From the NCBI RefSeq assembly GCF_026626745.1, contig NZ_JAPNJW010000001.1:1642001-1706000 (forward strand): DNA of 64,000 nt, read 5' to 3'. Below are positions 45,018 to 52,768 of the stretch, one piece after another. The notes beneath the pieces are model-generated. The model was given only the letters and a program-made list of their open reading frames with translations, did no database searches and was not told the DNA's origin. This DNA is from Nannocystis sp. RBIL2 (lineage in GTDB: Bacteria > Myxococcota_A > Polyangia > Nannocystales > Nannocystaceae). Each line of letters starts with the position of its first letter. Position 1 is the first letter of the stretch. The translations under genes and the position numbers were made by a program.

Positions 45018-47279
45018 TCAGGTCTGGATCTGCCCGGCGATCTGCTTGAGCTGGACGACCACGAACTCCGCCGGCTTCAGCGGCGCGAAGCCCACGATCA
45101 CGTTGACGATGCCGAGGTTGATGTCGTTCTGCGTGGTGGTCTCGGCATCGACCTTCACGAAGTAGGCGTCGGACTTCTTCTGGCCCTGGAACGCGCCCTG
45201 GCGGAACAGGCCGTGCATGAAGGCGCCGGCGGCGAGGCGGATCTGGGCCCACAACGGCTCGTCGTTGGGCTCGAACACGGCGAACTGCAGGCCGCGCCGC
45301 AGGCTCTCGGCGAGGTACAGGGCGAGCCGGCGGACCGGGACGTACTTGTATTCGCTGCCCGAGTTGTCGTAGCCGTCCATCGTCCGCGCGCCCCAGCTGA
45401 CGATGCCGCCCGTGAACACGCGGATGTTGTTGGCCGCCTGCTGGTTGAGGTCGCCGTTCTCCGGATCGGAGGTCTGCCGCTCGACGCCGAGGATCCCGCG
45501 GATGTCGGCCTCCAGCCCGGCGGGCGCCTTCCACACGCCGCGCTGGGCGTCGGTACGCGCGATGACGCCGGCCATCGCGCCGCTCGGATCGACGGGCTTG
45601 ACGAGGTTGAACTCGTTGAGGGCGAGTAGCCGCGACCAGTAGAGGATGCTGTGATCCTTGACGAGCCCCACGCGCAGGCCGGCGATGCCGGCGGTGACGT
45701 CGGCGGCGGTGACCCAGCTGCTCGGCGGGTCGACTAGCAGCACGGCGCGCCGCCGCTGGCAGAACGCGCTCGCCGGGCCCCACAACACGTTGCGGTCGGC
45801 GTCGCTGGCCTTGGCGTCGCGCGGGAGGACGAGGATGTTGAAGATGTCGACCTCGCGATCGATGAGCTCGTAGGCCTCGTCGTAGTCGGTCGGCGTGGGA
45901 CGGTCGCCGTCGAAGCCCTCAGTGCCGTCAGTCTGGAAGCCGCCGGCGCCGCCGGGCGCCAAGCTGTAATAGCGGGCGTTGCCGAAGTCGGCAAAGCCGA
46001 AGTTGTCGAACAGTCCGGCGCCGGTCGAGGTCACCGTCACGCCCGCCCCGAGGTTGGCGCCGCCGGTGAGGCGATAGAACGCGAGCGTGTAGCCGTGGAC
46101 CTGGGCCCGCCAGGGGAAGTTGGCCTTGCCCTGGGCCTTCGTGTTGAACTGCGCCGCGAGGGCATGCAGCTTCTCCTGCACGTTCAGCAGCGAGTCGAGG
46201 GAGGTGATGTTGCCCTTGTAGAAGCGGCCGGTGCCGGTCGTGTTGAGGTTGAAAACCTCGAGCGTCGTGCCGTCCACCTCGATGGCGATCGCGTCGGCGA
46301 TCTGGAAGTTCTCCTGGTCGAGGGCCGCGAGCCTGCCGAGGTTCTCGTGGCTGATCGTCGTGTGCAGCCCCGTCGGCGCCGGGCGCTGCGCGCCGTAGGG
46401 AGACTGCTCCAGACCGCCGCGCGCCGCCCCCATCTGCATGTACGTGGCGATGTCGTTGGCACCGCCGGACGGGATCACCTGGACGGCGCTGCCCGCCGAC
46501 GTGACCCTGAGCAGGGCCTTGCCGGTACCGGCTTGGACGACGGTCACCAAAATGCCTGCCGGGAGGCCGGCGAAGGTGCCCGTGTCGGCGTCGAAGACCG
46601 CGTTGGCCGGATTGCCGCCGTCGACGACGAGTGTCAAGACCGCGCCGTCGGGGATATCGATATCGGTCAAGTTCGTGCCGTCGACGACGCGAGCGCCGAC
46701 CGAGAACCCGTTGCCCAGTACCACGGGTACGCGCTCGGTGGTCACGAGCGCCGAGTTCTGGCCGACGATGTCGTCGACGAACCGCGGATCACCGGGTCGC
46801 ATGCTCAGGTTCGAATGGACCTCGGTCTCCGACTCCTGCAAGCTCGTCGAATTCACGCGGGTCACGGTCAGGTTGAACAGCTCGCTCGGGTTCTGCGTCG
46901 CGTAGTCGATCGCCACCCGCAATTCGCTGCCGCGGCGGCCGGCCTCGCGGGCGGTGACCTTGAGGACGCTGTTGCCCGCCAGATCCTCGAGCGTGACGGA
47001 GGCCGGGGTGGCCGTATCGTCGGCGATCCGGGTGATGATCGCCACCGTGCCGCCGTTGGTGAAGAACAGGCGCACCGCGGTGGCGAGCTCGCTCTCCTCG
47101 GTGCCGGCGCCGAAGTTGCGCTGGAACTCAGTGAAGTTGAACACTCGCGTCGGCTTGTTCATCACGCCGCGCTCGGTGCGACCGACGAACAGCGCGGTGG
47201 AGGTCGAGACCCCCGTGATCGTGCGTACACCCGAGGGGACCTCTTGAATGTATACACCAGGATACGTCAATGCAACCAT
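45018..47279 (-). CDS. eCIS contractile sheath protein
   Basis: Encodes 753 aa and is the first gene of the operon. The N-terminus TYPGVYIQEVPSGVRTITGVSTSTALFVGRTERG and the C-terminal block from about residue 575 (APAGLEADIRGILGVE, then RVFTGGIVSWGARTMDG, VPVRRLALYLAESLRRG and FAVFEPNDEPLWAQIRLAAGAFM) are classic tail-sheath motifs. It is about twice the length of the shortest Afp/PVC sheath subunits. The extra material lies in the middle and would be exposed on the particle surface. Only one sheath gene is seen, whereas Afp has three. Confidence 0.93.
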   Translation of the reverse strand: MVALTYPGVYIQEVPSGVRTITGVSTSTALFVGRTERGVMNKPTRVFNFTEFQRNFGAGTEESELATAVRLFFTNGGTVAIITRIADDTATPASVTLEDLAGNSVLKVTAREAGRRGSELRVAIDYATQNPSELFNLTVTRVNSTSLQESETEVHSNLSMRPGDPRFVDDIVGQNSALVTTERVPVVLGNGFSVGARVVDGTNLTDIDIPDGAVLTLVVDGGNPANAVFDADTGTFAGLPAGILVTVVQAGTGKALLRVTSAGSAVQVIPSGGANDIATYMQMGAARGGLEQSPYGAQRPAPTGLHTTISHENLGRLAALDQENFQIADAIAIEVDGTTLEVFNLNTTGTGRFYKGNITSLDSLLNVQEKLHALAAQFNTKAQGKANFPWRAQVHGYTLAFYRLTGGANLGAGVTVTSTGAGLFDNFGFADFGNARYYSLAPGGAGGFQTDGTEGFDGDRPTPTDYDEAYELIDREVDIFNILVLPRDAKASDADRNVLWGPASAFCQRRRAVLLVDPPSSWVTAADVTAGIAGLRVGLVKDHSILYWSRLLALNEFNLVKPVDPSGAMAGVIARTDAQRGVWKAPAGLEADIRGILGVERQTSDPENGDLNQQAANNIRVFTGGIVSWGARTMDGYDNSGSEYKYVPVRRLALYLAESLRRGLQFAVFEPNDEPLWAQIRLAAGAFMHGLFRQGAFQGQKKSDAYFVKVDAETTTQNDINLGIVNVIVGFAPLKPAEFVVVQLKQIAGQIQT

Positions 47280-48061
47280 GAATCCTCACCCTCCCTTTTC
47301 ACGCACTGCGTGGTTTTGCCGACGATGCAACGGCAAACTAGAAGCCGTGGTTCCCGCGAGCAAGCGGCGATTGTGCGCACCGCGATCGGCCGCGCGGCCG
47401 CCGGACCGAACCGTGCGGCGCGATGTCATGACATTGCGCGCTCCCGGACCGCCGCGCCGCTCGAGTCGGCGTATAAGGAGGCGACGATCGGCGCCGCGGC
47501 GAGGCGCGCAACTAGACAACACCGACGGCGAAGCATCGCAATGAGGGCTGCCGACCATTGCGCGAGCGACGCGAGACCGCGCCGCGAGGCCGACGGACGC
47601 GGCGTCGCAGCGCGCGGAACCGGGCCGAGGTGCTCAAGTTCGGTGATTGGGCGCACGGATCTGGAGCGGACACCGGGCGAGATCTCCTCGTCACCGCGCG
47701 GACCGCGGGCCGCCTGACGGAGCGCCGATTGGCCCAAAACGGTCTTACAACCGGGTTCTGGTGGGGACTCGGGCGGGGCGGCCGGCCGCAATGAGCGCGG
47801 ACGTCCTCGCGGTCAAATGTCCGCCACCCCTTCCATCGTCGGACACGCGGTATTCACAGTCCTTGTAAGCGCATCGGGTTTACCGCGGAACGGCCCCCGG
47901 TCGACCCTCGGCGGAATTTTGCGCGGGCGACGCAGGCTGCTGCCCCCATTCGTGGTCAGCCGGACGCGTCTGCGAATCGTACGCTGCGAATGCAATGTCC
48001 CGGCGCCCTGCGTAGCTCCGCCGCGCCGCGGGAGCCGGTCCCGTGATACTCTGCCGGGCCC
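47280..48061. promoter_or_regulatory. Intergenic region, presumed eCIS promoter
   Basis: A region of 782 bp between the divergent eCIS operon and restriction-modification gene, with no credible gene on either strand. It holds an inverted repeat TTTGCCG-N9-CGGCAAA at 47315-47337 and a perfect palindrome ATGTCATGACAT at 47423-47434. The promoters of both units must lie here; no clear -35/-10 or sigma-54 site could be picked with confidence. Confidence 0.45.
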
Positions 48062-51000
48062 TTGCCCCGCATCGGCAGACGCTCCGAGCTCGTCGCGTCC
48101 GCGCGGCAGTCGCCGGCGCTCCCCGAGATGGCCCTGCAGGCCCTCCGCGAGCTCGTGAGCGGCTTACCTGCCGCGGCAACCGGCCCGGAAGACGACCTCC
48201 GGCCGCTGCAGCGCGACCTCATCGGGCTGGTGACGCGGCTGGTGTTTCGCCTGCACGCGGAGGCTCGCGGCCGGCTGTGGGGTGATTCGCTGTTCGACCT
48301 GGAGGCGCGCCTCGACGCGGACGCTCCCGGCGACGCAGAGGGTCCCGAACGGCGGCACAATGCCTGGCCCGAGCTGCTCGCGCGGATCCGCGAGCTCGGC
48401 GGCGGCGCGCCGTCCTTCGAGTCCGCGGGCCCGGACGACGCCGCCGTGCGGCGAGCCCTGCGGGCGCTGCTGGGCGTGGAGAATCCGCGCGGGTGGTACG
48501 GCGCGCTCGACCTCGAAGCGCTCGGCGGGGTCTACGAATCGCTGATGGACTACCGCCTGCTGCGCACGCGCGGGCCGGGGCTGATGGGGCGGCCCGGGGC
48601 CGCCGTCGTCGATCTGAGCCAGATCCTGTCCCATGCGCCAGGCGAGCGCGGGCGCCGGTGTGCGGCGGCCGGCCTCGTGCTCGACGCCTCGCTGCAGCTG
48701 GCGCTCGCGGGCGCCGACAGGCCCGAGGACGTGCTGGCTGCGGCCGGCGAACGGCCCGGGACGCGAGCCGTTCAGGTGCTGCCGCCGGGGTCGCTGTATT
48801 TGCGGCCGGGCGAGGAGCGCCGGCGAGCGGGCGCTCATTATACGCCGCGCGGGCTGGCCGACCCGATCGTGCGCACGGCCCTGCGGCCGCTGCTGGTGGC
48901 GCTGGGCGAGCGGCCGACCCCGGCGCGGCTGCTGGCATTGAAGCTGTGCGACCCGGCGGCCGGCTGCGGCGCGTTCCTGCTGGCGGCTTGTCGTCAGCTC
49001 GGCGAGCGGCTCGAGCAGGCCTGGCGCGATCACGGTGTGGTGATTGCACCGGACGTCGACGCCGGGGCGCTCGCGCGGCGCGAGGTCGCCCTGCACTGTC
49101 TGTACGGCGTCGACAAGGACCCGTGCGCCGTGCATCTGACGCGGCTGTCGCTGTGGCTGCTGACCGGCGCCGAGGGGCCCCCCTGCCCTTTCATGGCGGC
49201 GGCGGTGCGCTGCGGCGACGCGCTGGTCGGGCTGAGCCCGGCCCAGATCGCCGCGTTTTCGTGGGACCCCGACGTGGGCGGCCCGGCCGGCGACGGAGCA
49301 GACGCATCGATGCATTCGCCGGAAGGCTGGTCGGTGGGTGCGTCGGTCGTTCCCGGCATCACGGACTGCGTGCATTCCTCGGGCCCCGCGCGAGCCGGCC
49401 CAGCGACCGCCGCTGGCGCGGCTGTCTGCGAGCATTCTTTCGACTCCGCGCAGACCGGCTCGCCGCTCCCCTCCGGAGAAATGAACTGCATGCATTCCTC
49501 GTCTCTCGCGCGAACGCGCTCGACCGCGCCCTGCGTCACGGACTGCGAGCAATTCTCGACGCGAGCGGGACCGCCGGCCGGCTCTGGTGACTGCCCGCAT
49601 TCCTCGTCGCTCGCGCGCGCTCGCTCGACCGCGCCCGGCGTCATGGACTGCGAGCATTCCTCGGGGCGAGCGGGCCCGCCGGCCGCTTCGGATGACTCTG
49701 TGCAAATGTCGGCGCGCGATCGGGCGCGCCGGATCGGCGACGCCGCGATCGCCGTGTTCTTCGCCCACGACGGCGAGCGGCGGCGCGAGGAGCAGCGCGA
49801 CCGGCTGGCGCGCGCGACCATCGGGCCGGCCCGGCGCGGCGACCTCCACGCCCTGGCGGCGCTCGATCGCCTGGCCGCCGGGCTCGCCGGTCATGAGCCT
49901 GCGGTGCTGCCATTTCACTGGGAGCTCGAGTTCCCGGCGGTGTTCGCCCGCGACGAGCCTGGCTTCGACTGCTTCGTCGGCAATCCGCCGTTCTTCTGGG
50001 GCAATCGCATCAGCCGCGCGTTCGGCGATCGCTACCGCGATTGGCTGCTGCGCTGCTACCCGGGCTCGCACGGCAACAGCGACCTCGCGGCCTATTTTCT
50101 GCGCCGCTCGTTCGCCCTGCTGCGCCGCGGCGGCACGCTCGGCTTCGTCACCACCAATTCGATCGCCGAGGCCGACACCCGCGAGACCGGGCTGGGGCCG
50201 CTGCTGCGCGCCGGGGGCGTCGTCTACGAGGCGGTGCGCAGCGCCGAGTGGGACGGGAGCGCCAGCGTCCGCGTGGCGCACGTGTTCGTGCGCAAGGGCG
50301 GCGACCCGGGCGAGCGCCGGCTCGACGGTGAGGTGGTCGCGGAGATCGGGGCCGACCTGCGGCGGCCGCGGGCGGCGTGGACGGCGGTGCGCCTGCGCGA
50401 GCGCGCGGAGGAGAGCTACAAGGGCGTCGACTTCGGCGGCACCGGTTTCTTGCTGACGGCCGAGCAGCGCGACGCCATCGTCCGCGCCGCCCCGCACGAG
50501 GCGGCGTGCATCTGGCCGGTGTTGAACGCCAGCAACTTCACGGCCTCGCCGCAGCAGCGGCCCGCGGGCTTCATCATCAACTTCACGGGGCTCAGCCTGG
50601 CCGAGGCCGAGCGGTTCGAGCGCTGCATGGCGATCGTCCGCGAGCGCGTGCTGCCGCGCCGCGCGACGGACAAGCGCAAGGCCCGGCGCGAGCGCTGGTG
50701 GCTGTACAACGAGGCCTGCGTCGGCCTGTACCGGGCGATCGCGGGCAAGGCCGCGGTGCTCGTGTGCCCCGTGGTCGCCAAGTACGTCACGTTCGCGCTG
50801 GTCGAGGCCCGCGCGGTGTTCACCAACGCGCTCAACGTGTTCACCTTCGACGACCACGCGTCGCTCGCGGTGCTGCAGTCGCGCGTCCACGAGCTGTGGG
50901 CATTGACGCACAGCTCGAGCCTGCGGGCCGACCCGCGCTACAACCCCTCCGATTGCTTCGAGACGTTCCCGTTCCCGGCGGAGTGGCAACATTCTTCCGC

Positions 51001-51379
51001 GCTGGCGGAGGCCGGGCGGCGCTACGACGAATGCCGGCGCCGCTGCATGCTCGCCGGCGATCACGGATTGACGGGCCTCTACAACCGCTTCCACGACCCC
51101 GACGATCGCGCCGGCGACATCGCCGAGCTGCGCGAGCTGCACGCCGGACTCGACCGGGCAGCGCTGGCGGCTTATGGCTGGACCGACCTGGCGGCGCAGG
51201 CCGAGGCGGGGTTTCGCCGGCGCGACGAGGGCGGGCGAATCACCCGACCGATGATTCGCCTCGAGTGGCCGGCCGCGTTCGCCGACGAGCTGCTGGGGCG
51301 CCTCCTGGCGCTGAATCAGCGGCGGGCCAGCGCGGAGCGGCCGGCGAGCGCGACAGTCACGCCTCGTCCGGGAAGCTGA
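48062..51379 (+). CDS. Type IIG restriction-modification protein (Eco57I-like N6-adenine methylase)
   Basis: Encodes 1,105 aa from a TTG; an in-frame ATG at 48128 is an alternative start, neither with a strong ribosome site. The N-terminal region (RPLQRDLIGLVTRLVFRLHAEARGR) and GAHYTPRGLADPIVRTAL lead into SAM motif I (LCDPAAGCGAFLLAA, near residue 298). Catalytic motif IV is FDCFVGNPPFFWGNR (near 640). A target-recognition-type C-terminus follows (SNFTASPQQRPAGFII, PRYNPSDCFETFPFP). Such proteins methylate adenine and often cut nearby DNA; a nuclease motif was not identified with certainty. A block of about 140 residues between motifs I and IV is a repeat insert absent from the family core. 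Tail-to-tail overlap with the next gene. Confidence 0.82.
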   Translation: MPRIGRRSELVASARQSPALPEMALQALRELVSGLPAAATGPEDDLRPLQRDLIGLVTRLVFRLHAEARGRLWGDSLFDLEARLDADAPGDAEGPERRHNAWPELLARIRELGGGAPSFESAGPDDAAVRRALRALLGVENPRGWYGALDLEALGGVYESLMDYRLLRTRGPGLMGRPGAAVVDLSQILSHAPGERGRRCAAAGLVLDASLQLALAGADRPEDVLAAAGERPGTRAVQVLPPGSLYLRPGEERRRAGAHYTPRGLADPIVRTALRPLLVALGERPTPARLLALKLCDPAAGCGAFLLAACRQLGERLEQAWRDHGVVIAPDVDAGALARREVALHCLYGVDKDPCAVHLTRLSLWLLTGAEGPPCPFMAAAVRCGDALVGLSPAQIAAFSWDPDVGGPAGDGADASMHSPEGWSVGASVVPGITDCVHSSGPARAGPATAAGAAVCEHSFDSAQTGSPLPSGEMNCMHSSSLARTRSTAPCVTDCEQFSTRAGPPAGSGDCPHSSSLARARSTAPGVMDCEHSSGRAGPPAASDDSVQMSARDRARRIGDAAIAVFFAHDGERRREEQRDRLARATIGPARRGDLHALAALDRLAAGLAGHEPAVLPFHWELEFPAVFARDEPGFDCFVGNPPFFWGNRISRAFGDRYRDWLLRCYPGSHGNSDLAAYFLRRSFALLRRGGTLGFVTTNSIAEADTRETGLGPLLRAGGVVYEAVRSAEWDGSASVRVAHVFVRKGGDPGERRLDGEVVAEIGADLRRPRAAWTAVRLRERAEESYKGVDFGGTGFLLTAEQRDAIVRAAPHEAACIWPVLNASNFTASPQQRPAGFIINFTGLSLAEAERFERCMAIVRERVLPRRATDKRKARRERWWLYNEACVGLYRAIAGKAAVLVCPVVAKYVTFALVEARAVFTNALNVFTFDDHASLAVLQSRVHELWALTHSSSLRADPRYNPSDCFETFPFPAEWQHSSALAEAGRRYDECRRRCMLAGDHGLTGLYNRFHDPDDRAGDIAELRELHAGLDRAALAAYGWTDLAAQAEAGFRRRDEGGRITRPMIRLEWPAAFADELLGRLLALNQRRASAERPASATVTPRPGS
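49301..49680 (+). repeat. 60-bp periodic in-frame repeat block in the RM gene
   Basis: The core GCATTC(CTCG) recurs near 49312, 49372, 49432, 49492, then degenerately near 49550, 49597 and 49654. The first four are exactly 60 bp apart (20 codons). Most units encode a Cys-x-His-Ser-Ser-type motif (CVHSS, CEHSF, CMHSS, CPHSS, CEHSS). The reading frame is preserved throughout. Confidence 0.7.
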
Positions 51380-51668
51380 ACCGGAGGCTCACGTCCTCGC
51401 CGCCGGCCTCGGCGATCCGCTTGCGCAGGCGCGCCTCCGCTGCCGCCGACCAGTCGCCGAACCCGCTGATGATGATAGGCCCGGTGGTGTACGCCTCCAT
51501 GCGGACGATCGGGTTGCGCGGGCCGCCGCCGAGGATGTCGACGAGGACCTCGCGCTTGTCGAGCGACTCGTCCTCGTAGGCCCACGCCTTCAGGGCGGCG
51601 AGCACCTCGTCTTTACGCTCGGGCGGCCATTTCCCGACCTTGGCCACGAATTCCAGGTTGACCGACAT
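51357..51668 (-). CDS. Conserved small cytoplasmic protein, unknown function
   Basis: Encodes 103 aa. There is a strong GGAGG seven bases before the ATG. It is a compact alpha/beta sequence (EFVAKVGKWPPERKDEVLAAL, VRMEAYTTGPIIISGFGDW) with no signal peptide. Its 3' end overlaps the RM gene's 3' end by 23 bp on the opposite strand. Family not recognised. Confidence 0.6.
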   Translation of the reverse strand: MSVNLEFVAKVGKWPPERKDEVLAALKAWAYEDESLDKREVLVDILGGGPRNPIVRMEAYTTGPIIISGFGDWSAAAEARLRKRIAEAGGEDVSLRFSFPDEA

Positions 51669-51774
51669 GTTCGCGCCTCCGCAGTCGCGGCGAAGCTAGC
51701 ACGCGGCAGCGCTCGGTTGGCGGCGTTCGGTCGCGGCCGCTGCCTCTGCGTTCGCGGACGCCGTCACCCACCAT

Positions 51775-52701
51775 TCACGCGAGCGGCAGGTAGAGCTCGG
51801 TGTGCAATTGCTCGGGCGGCGCGTTGGTGGGGTTGTTGCGATACACCTCGTAGCTGTGGCCCTCGCCCACCCGCTGCCCGCTGCGCGGCAGCCATTCGCC
51901 CATCAGCCGCGACCAGGCGTCGCCGAGCTGGGTGTACGGGCCGATGTGGGTCGTCCGCGCGTAGCGACCGGCGGGGAGGCGCTGCTCGCCGAGGCCGGCC
52001 GGCAGATCCAAGCCCTCGGGCACCACCAGGCCGGCGTCCGAGCGCAGCTGCTCGGGCGGGGTGACCTCGGGGTCGTCGTAATAGATGGCGACCATCGCCG
52101 CCGCAGGGGTTGCGAACAGCCCGGCCGGCCCGGCCAGCGCCCCCAGACGAGCGAAAGCCTCGGAGATGCGATTGTAGGGACCGACGTGGGTCACGGTGGC
52201 GACCCGCAGGGCGGGCTTGGTCTCGATGTCGACATTCATGATGGACTCCTTGGTGGCAATATGAACAGTGAGCGCGCGCGTCGGGTCGTCGCAGTAATGC
52301 ACGCCCGACGGCGCGGCGAGCTCGGCCTGCGGCGGTCGCACGCAGCCGGTCTTCGGATCGGTGACGCCGTGACGGAACGCCGACGGCGACGCGCCGTAGG
52401 CCTGGCGAAAGGCGCGGGTGAAGGCCTCGTGGGTCTCGTAGCCGGCGTCGAACGCGATCGCAGTGACCCCGGCGTCGCTGGTCAGCAGCGCCCGCGCGGC
52501 GCGCTCGAGTCGCAGACGCCGGTGCATCTCGAGCGGCGTCTCGCCGACCATGCCGCGGAACACCCGGTGGAAGTGAAACGCGGACAGCGCGGCCCCGCGC
52601 GCCAGCGCTGACAGGTCGAGGGCCTGGTCGAGCGTCTGCGAGATCTGGACGACCGTGCGCAGCACCGCCGCCTCGTAGAAGGATTGCGTCTCCGCCTTCA
52701 C
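51775..52701 (-). CDS. AraC-family regulator with GyrI-like effector domain
   Basis: Encodes 308 aa from a GTG. Residues about 10-115 form an AraC double helix-turn-helix (LSALARGAALSAFHFHRVFRGMVGETPLEMHRRLRLERAARALL, then VTAIAFDAGYETHEAFTRAFRQAYGASPSAFR). Residues about 155-308 are a GyrI-like small-molecule-binding domain (LRVATVTHVGPYNRISEAFARLGAL, YDDPEVTPPEQLRSDAG, YEVYRNNP, ELYLPLA). This SoxS/Rob-like arrangement usually senses a hydrophobic ligand. The target is unknown; its own promoter is a candidate. Confidence 0.88.
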   Translation of the reverse strand: MKAETQSFYEAAVLRTVVQISQTLDQALDLSALARGAALSAFHFHRVFRGMVGETPLEMHRRLRLERAARALLTSDAGVTAIAFDAGYETHEAFTRAFRQAYGASPSAFRHGVTDPKTGCVRPPQAELAAPSGVHYCDDPTRALTVHIATKESIMNVDIETKPALRVATVTHVGPYNRISEAFARLGALAGPAGLFATPAAAMVAIYYDDPEVTPPEQLRSDAGLVVPEGLDLPAGLGEQRLPAGRYARTTHIGPYTQLGDAWSRLMGEWLPRSGQRVGEGHSYEVYRNNPTNAPPEQLHTELYLPLA

Positions 52702-52768
52702 GCCCCGAGTCGTAGCCCAGCCCGGGCCCCTCGACTTGACGGCCCTTGCGAATTTGCCCGGACCTCGC

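Noticed and set aside
16619..47279. Interpretation as a prophage or R-type tailocin
   Set aside because: No capsid, portal, terminase, integrase, holin or lysin; AAA+ ATPase and DUF4255 genes indicate eCIS.
16619..47279. Interpretation as a type VI secretion system
   Set aside because: No TssJ/L/M membrane complex, ClpV or TssB/C pair; a single phage-type sheath and separate gp27/gp5 instead.
49301..49680. Regular 60-bp spacing resembling a CRISPR array
   Set aside because: Repeats are short and imperfect, the frame stays open throughout with codon bias, there are no cas genes, and the block sits within a methylase.
48164..51142. 992-residue minus-strand frame opposite the RM gene
   Set aside because: Antisense low-complexity sequence; the plus strand contains SAM-binding and NPPF motifs.
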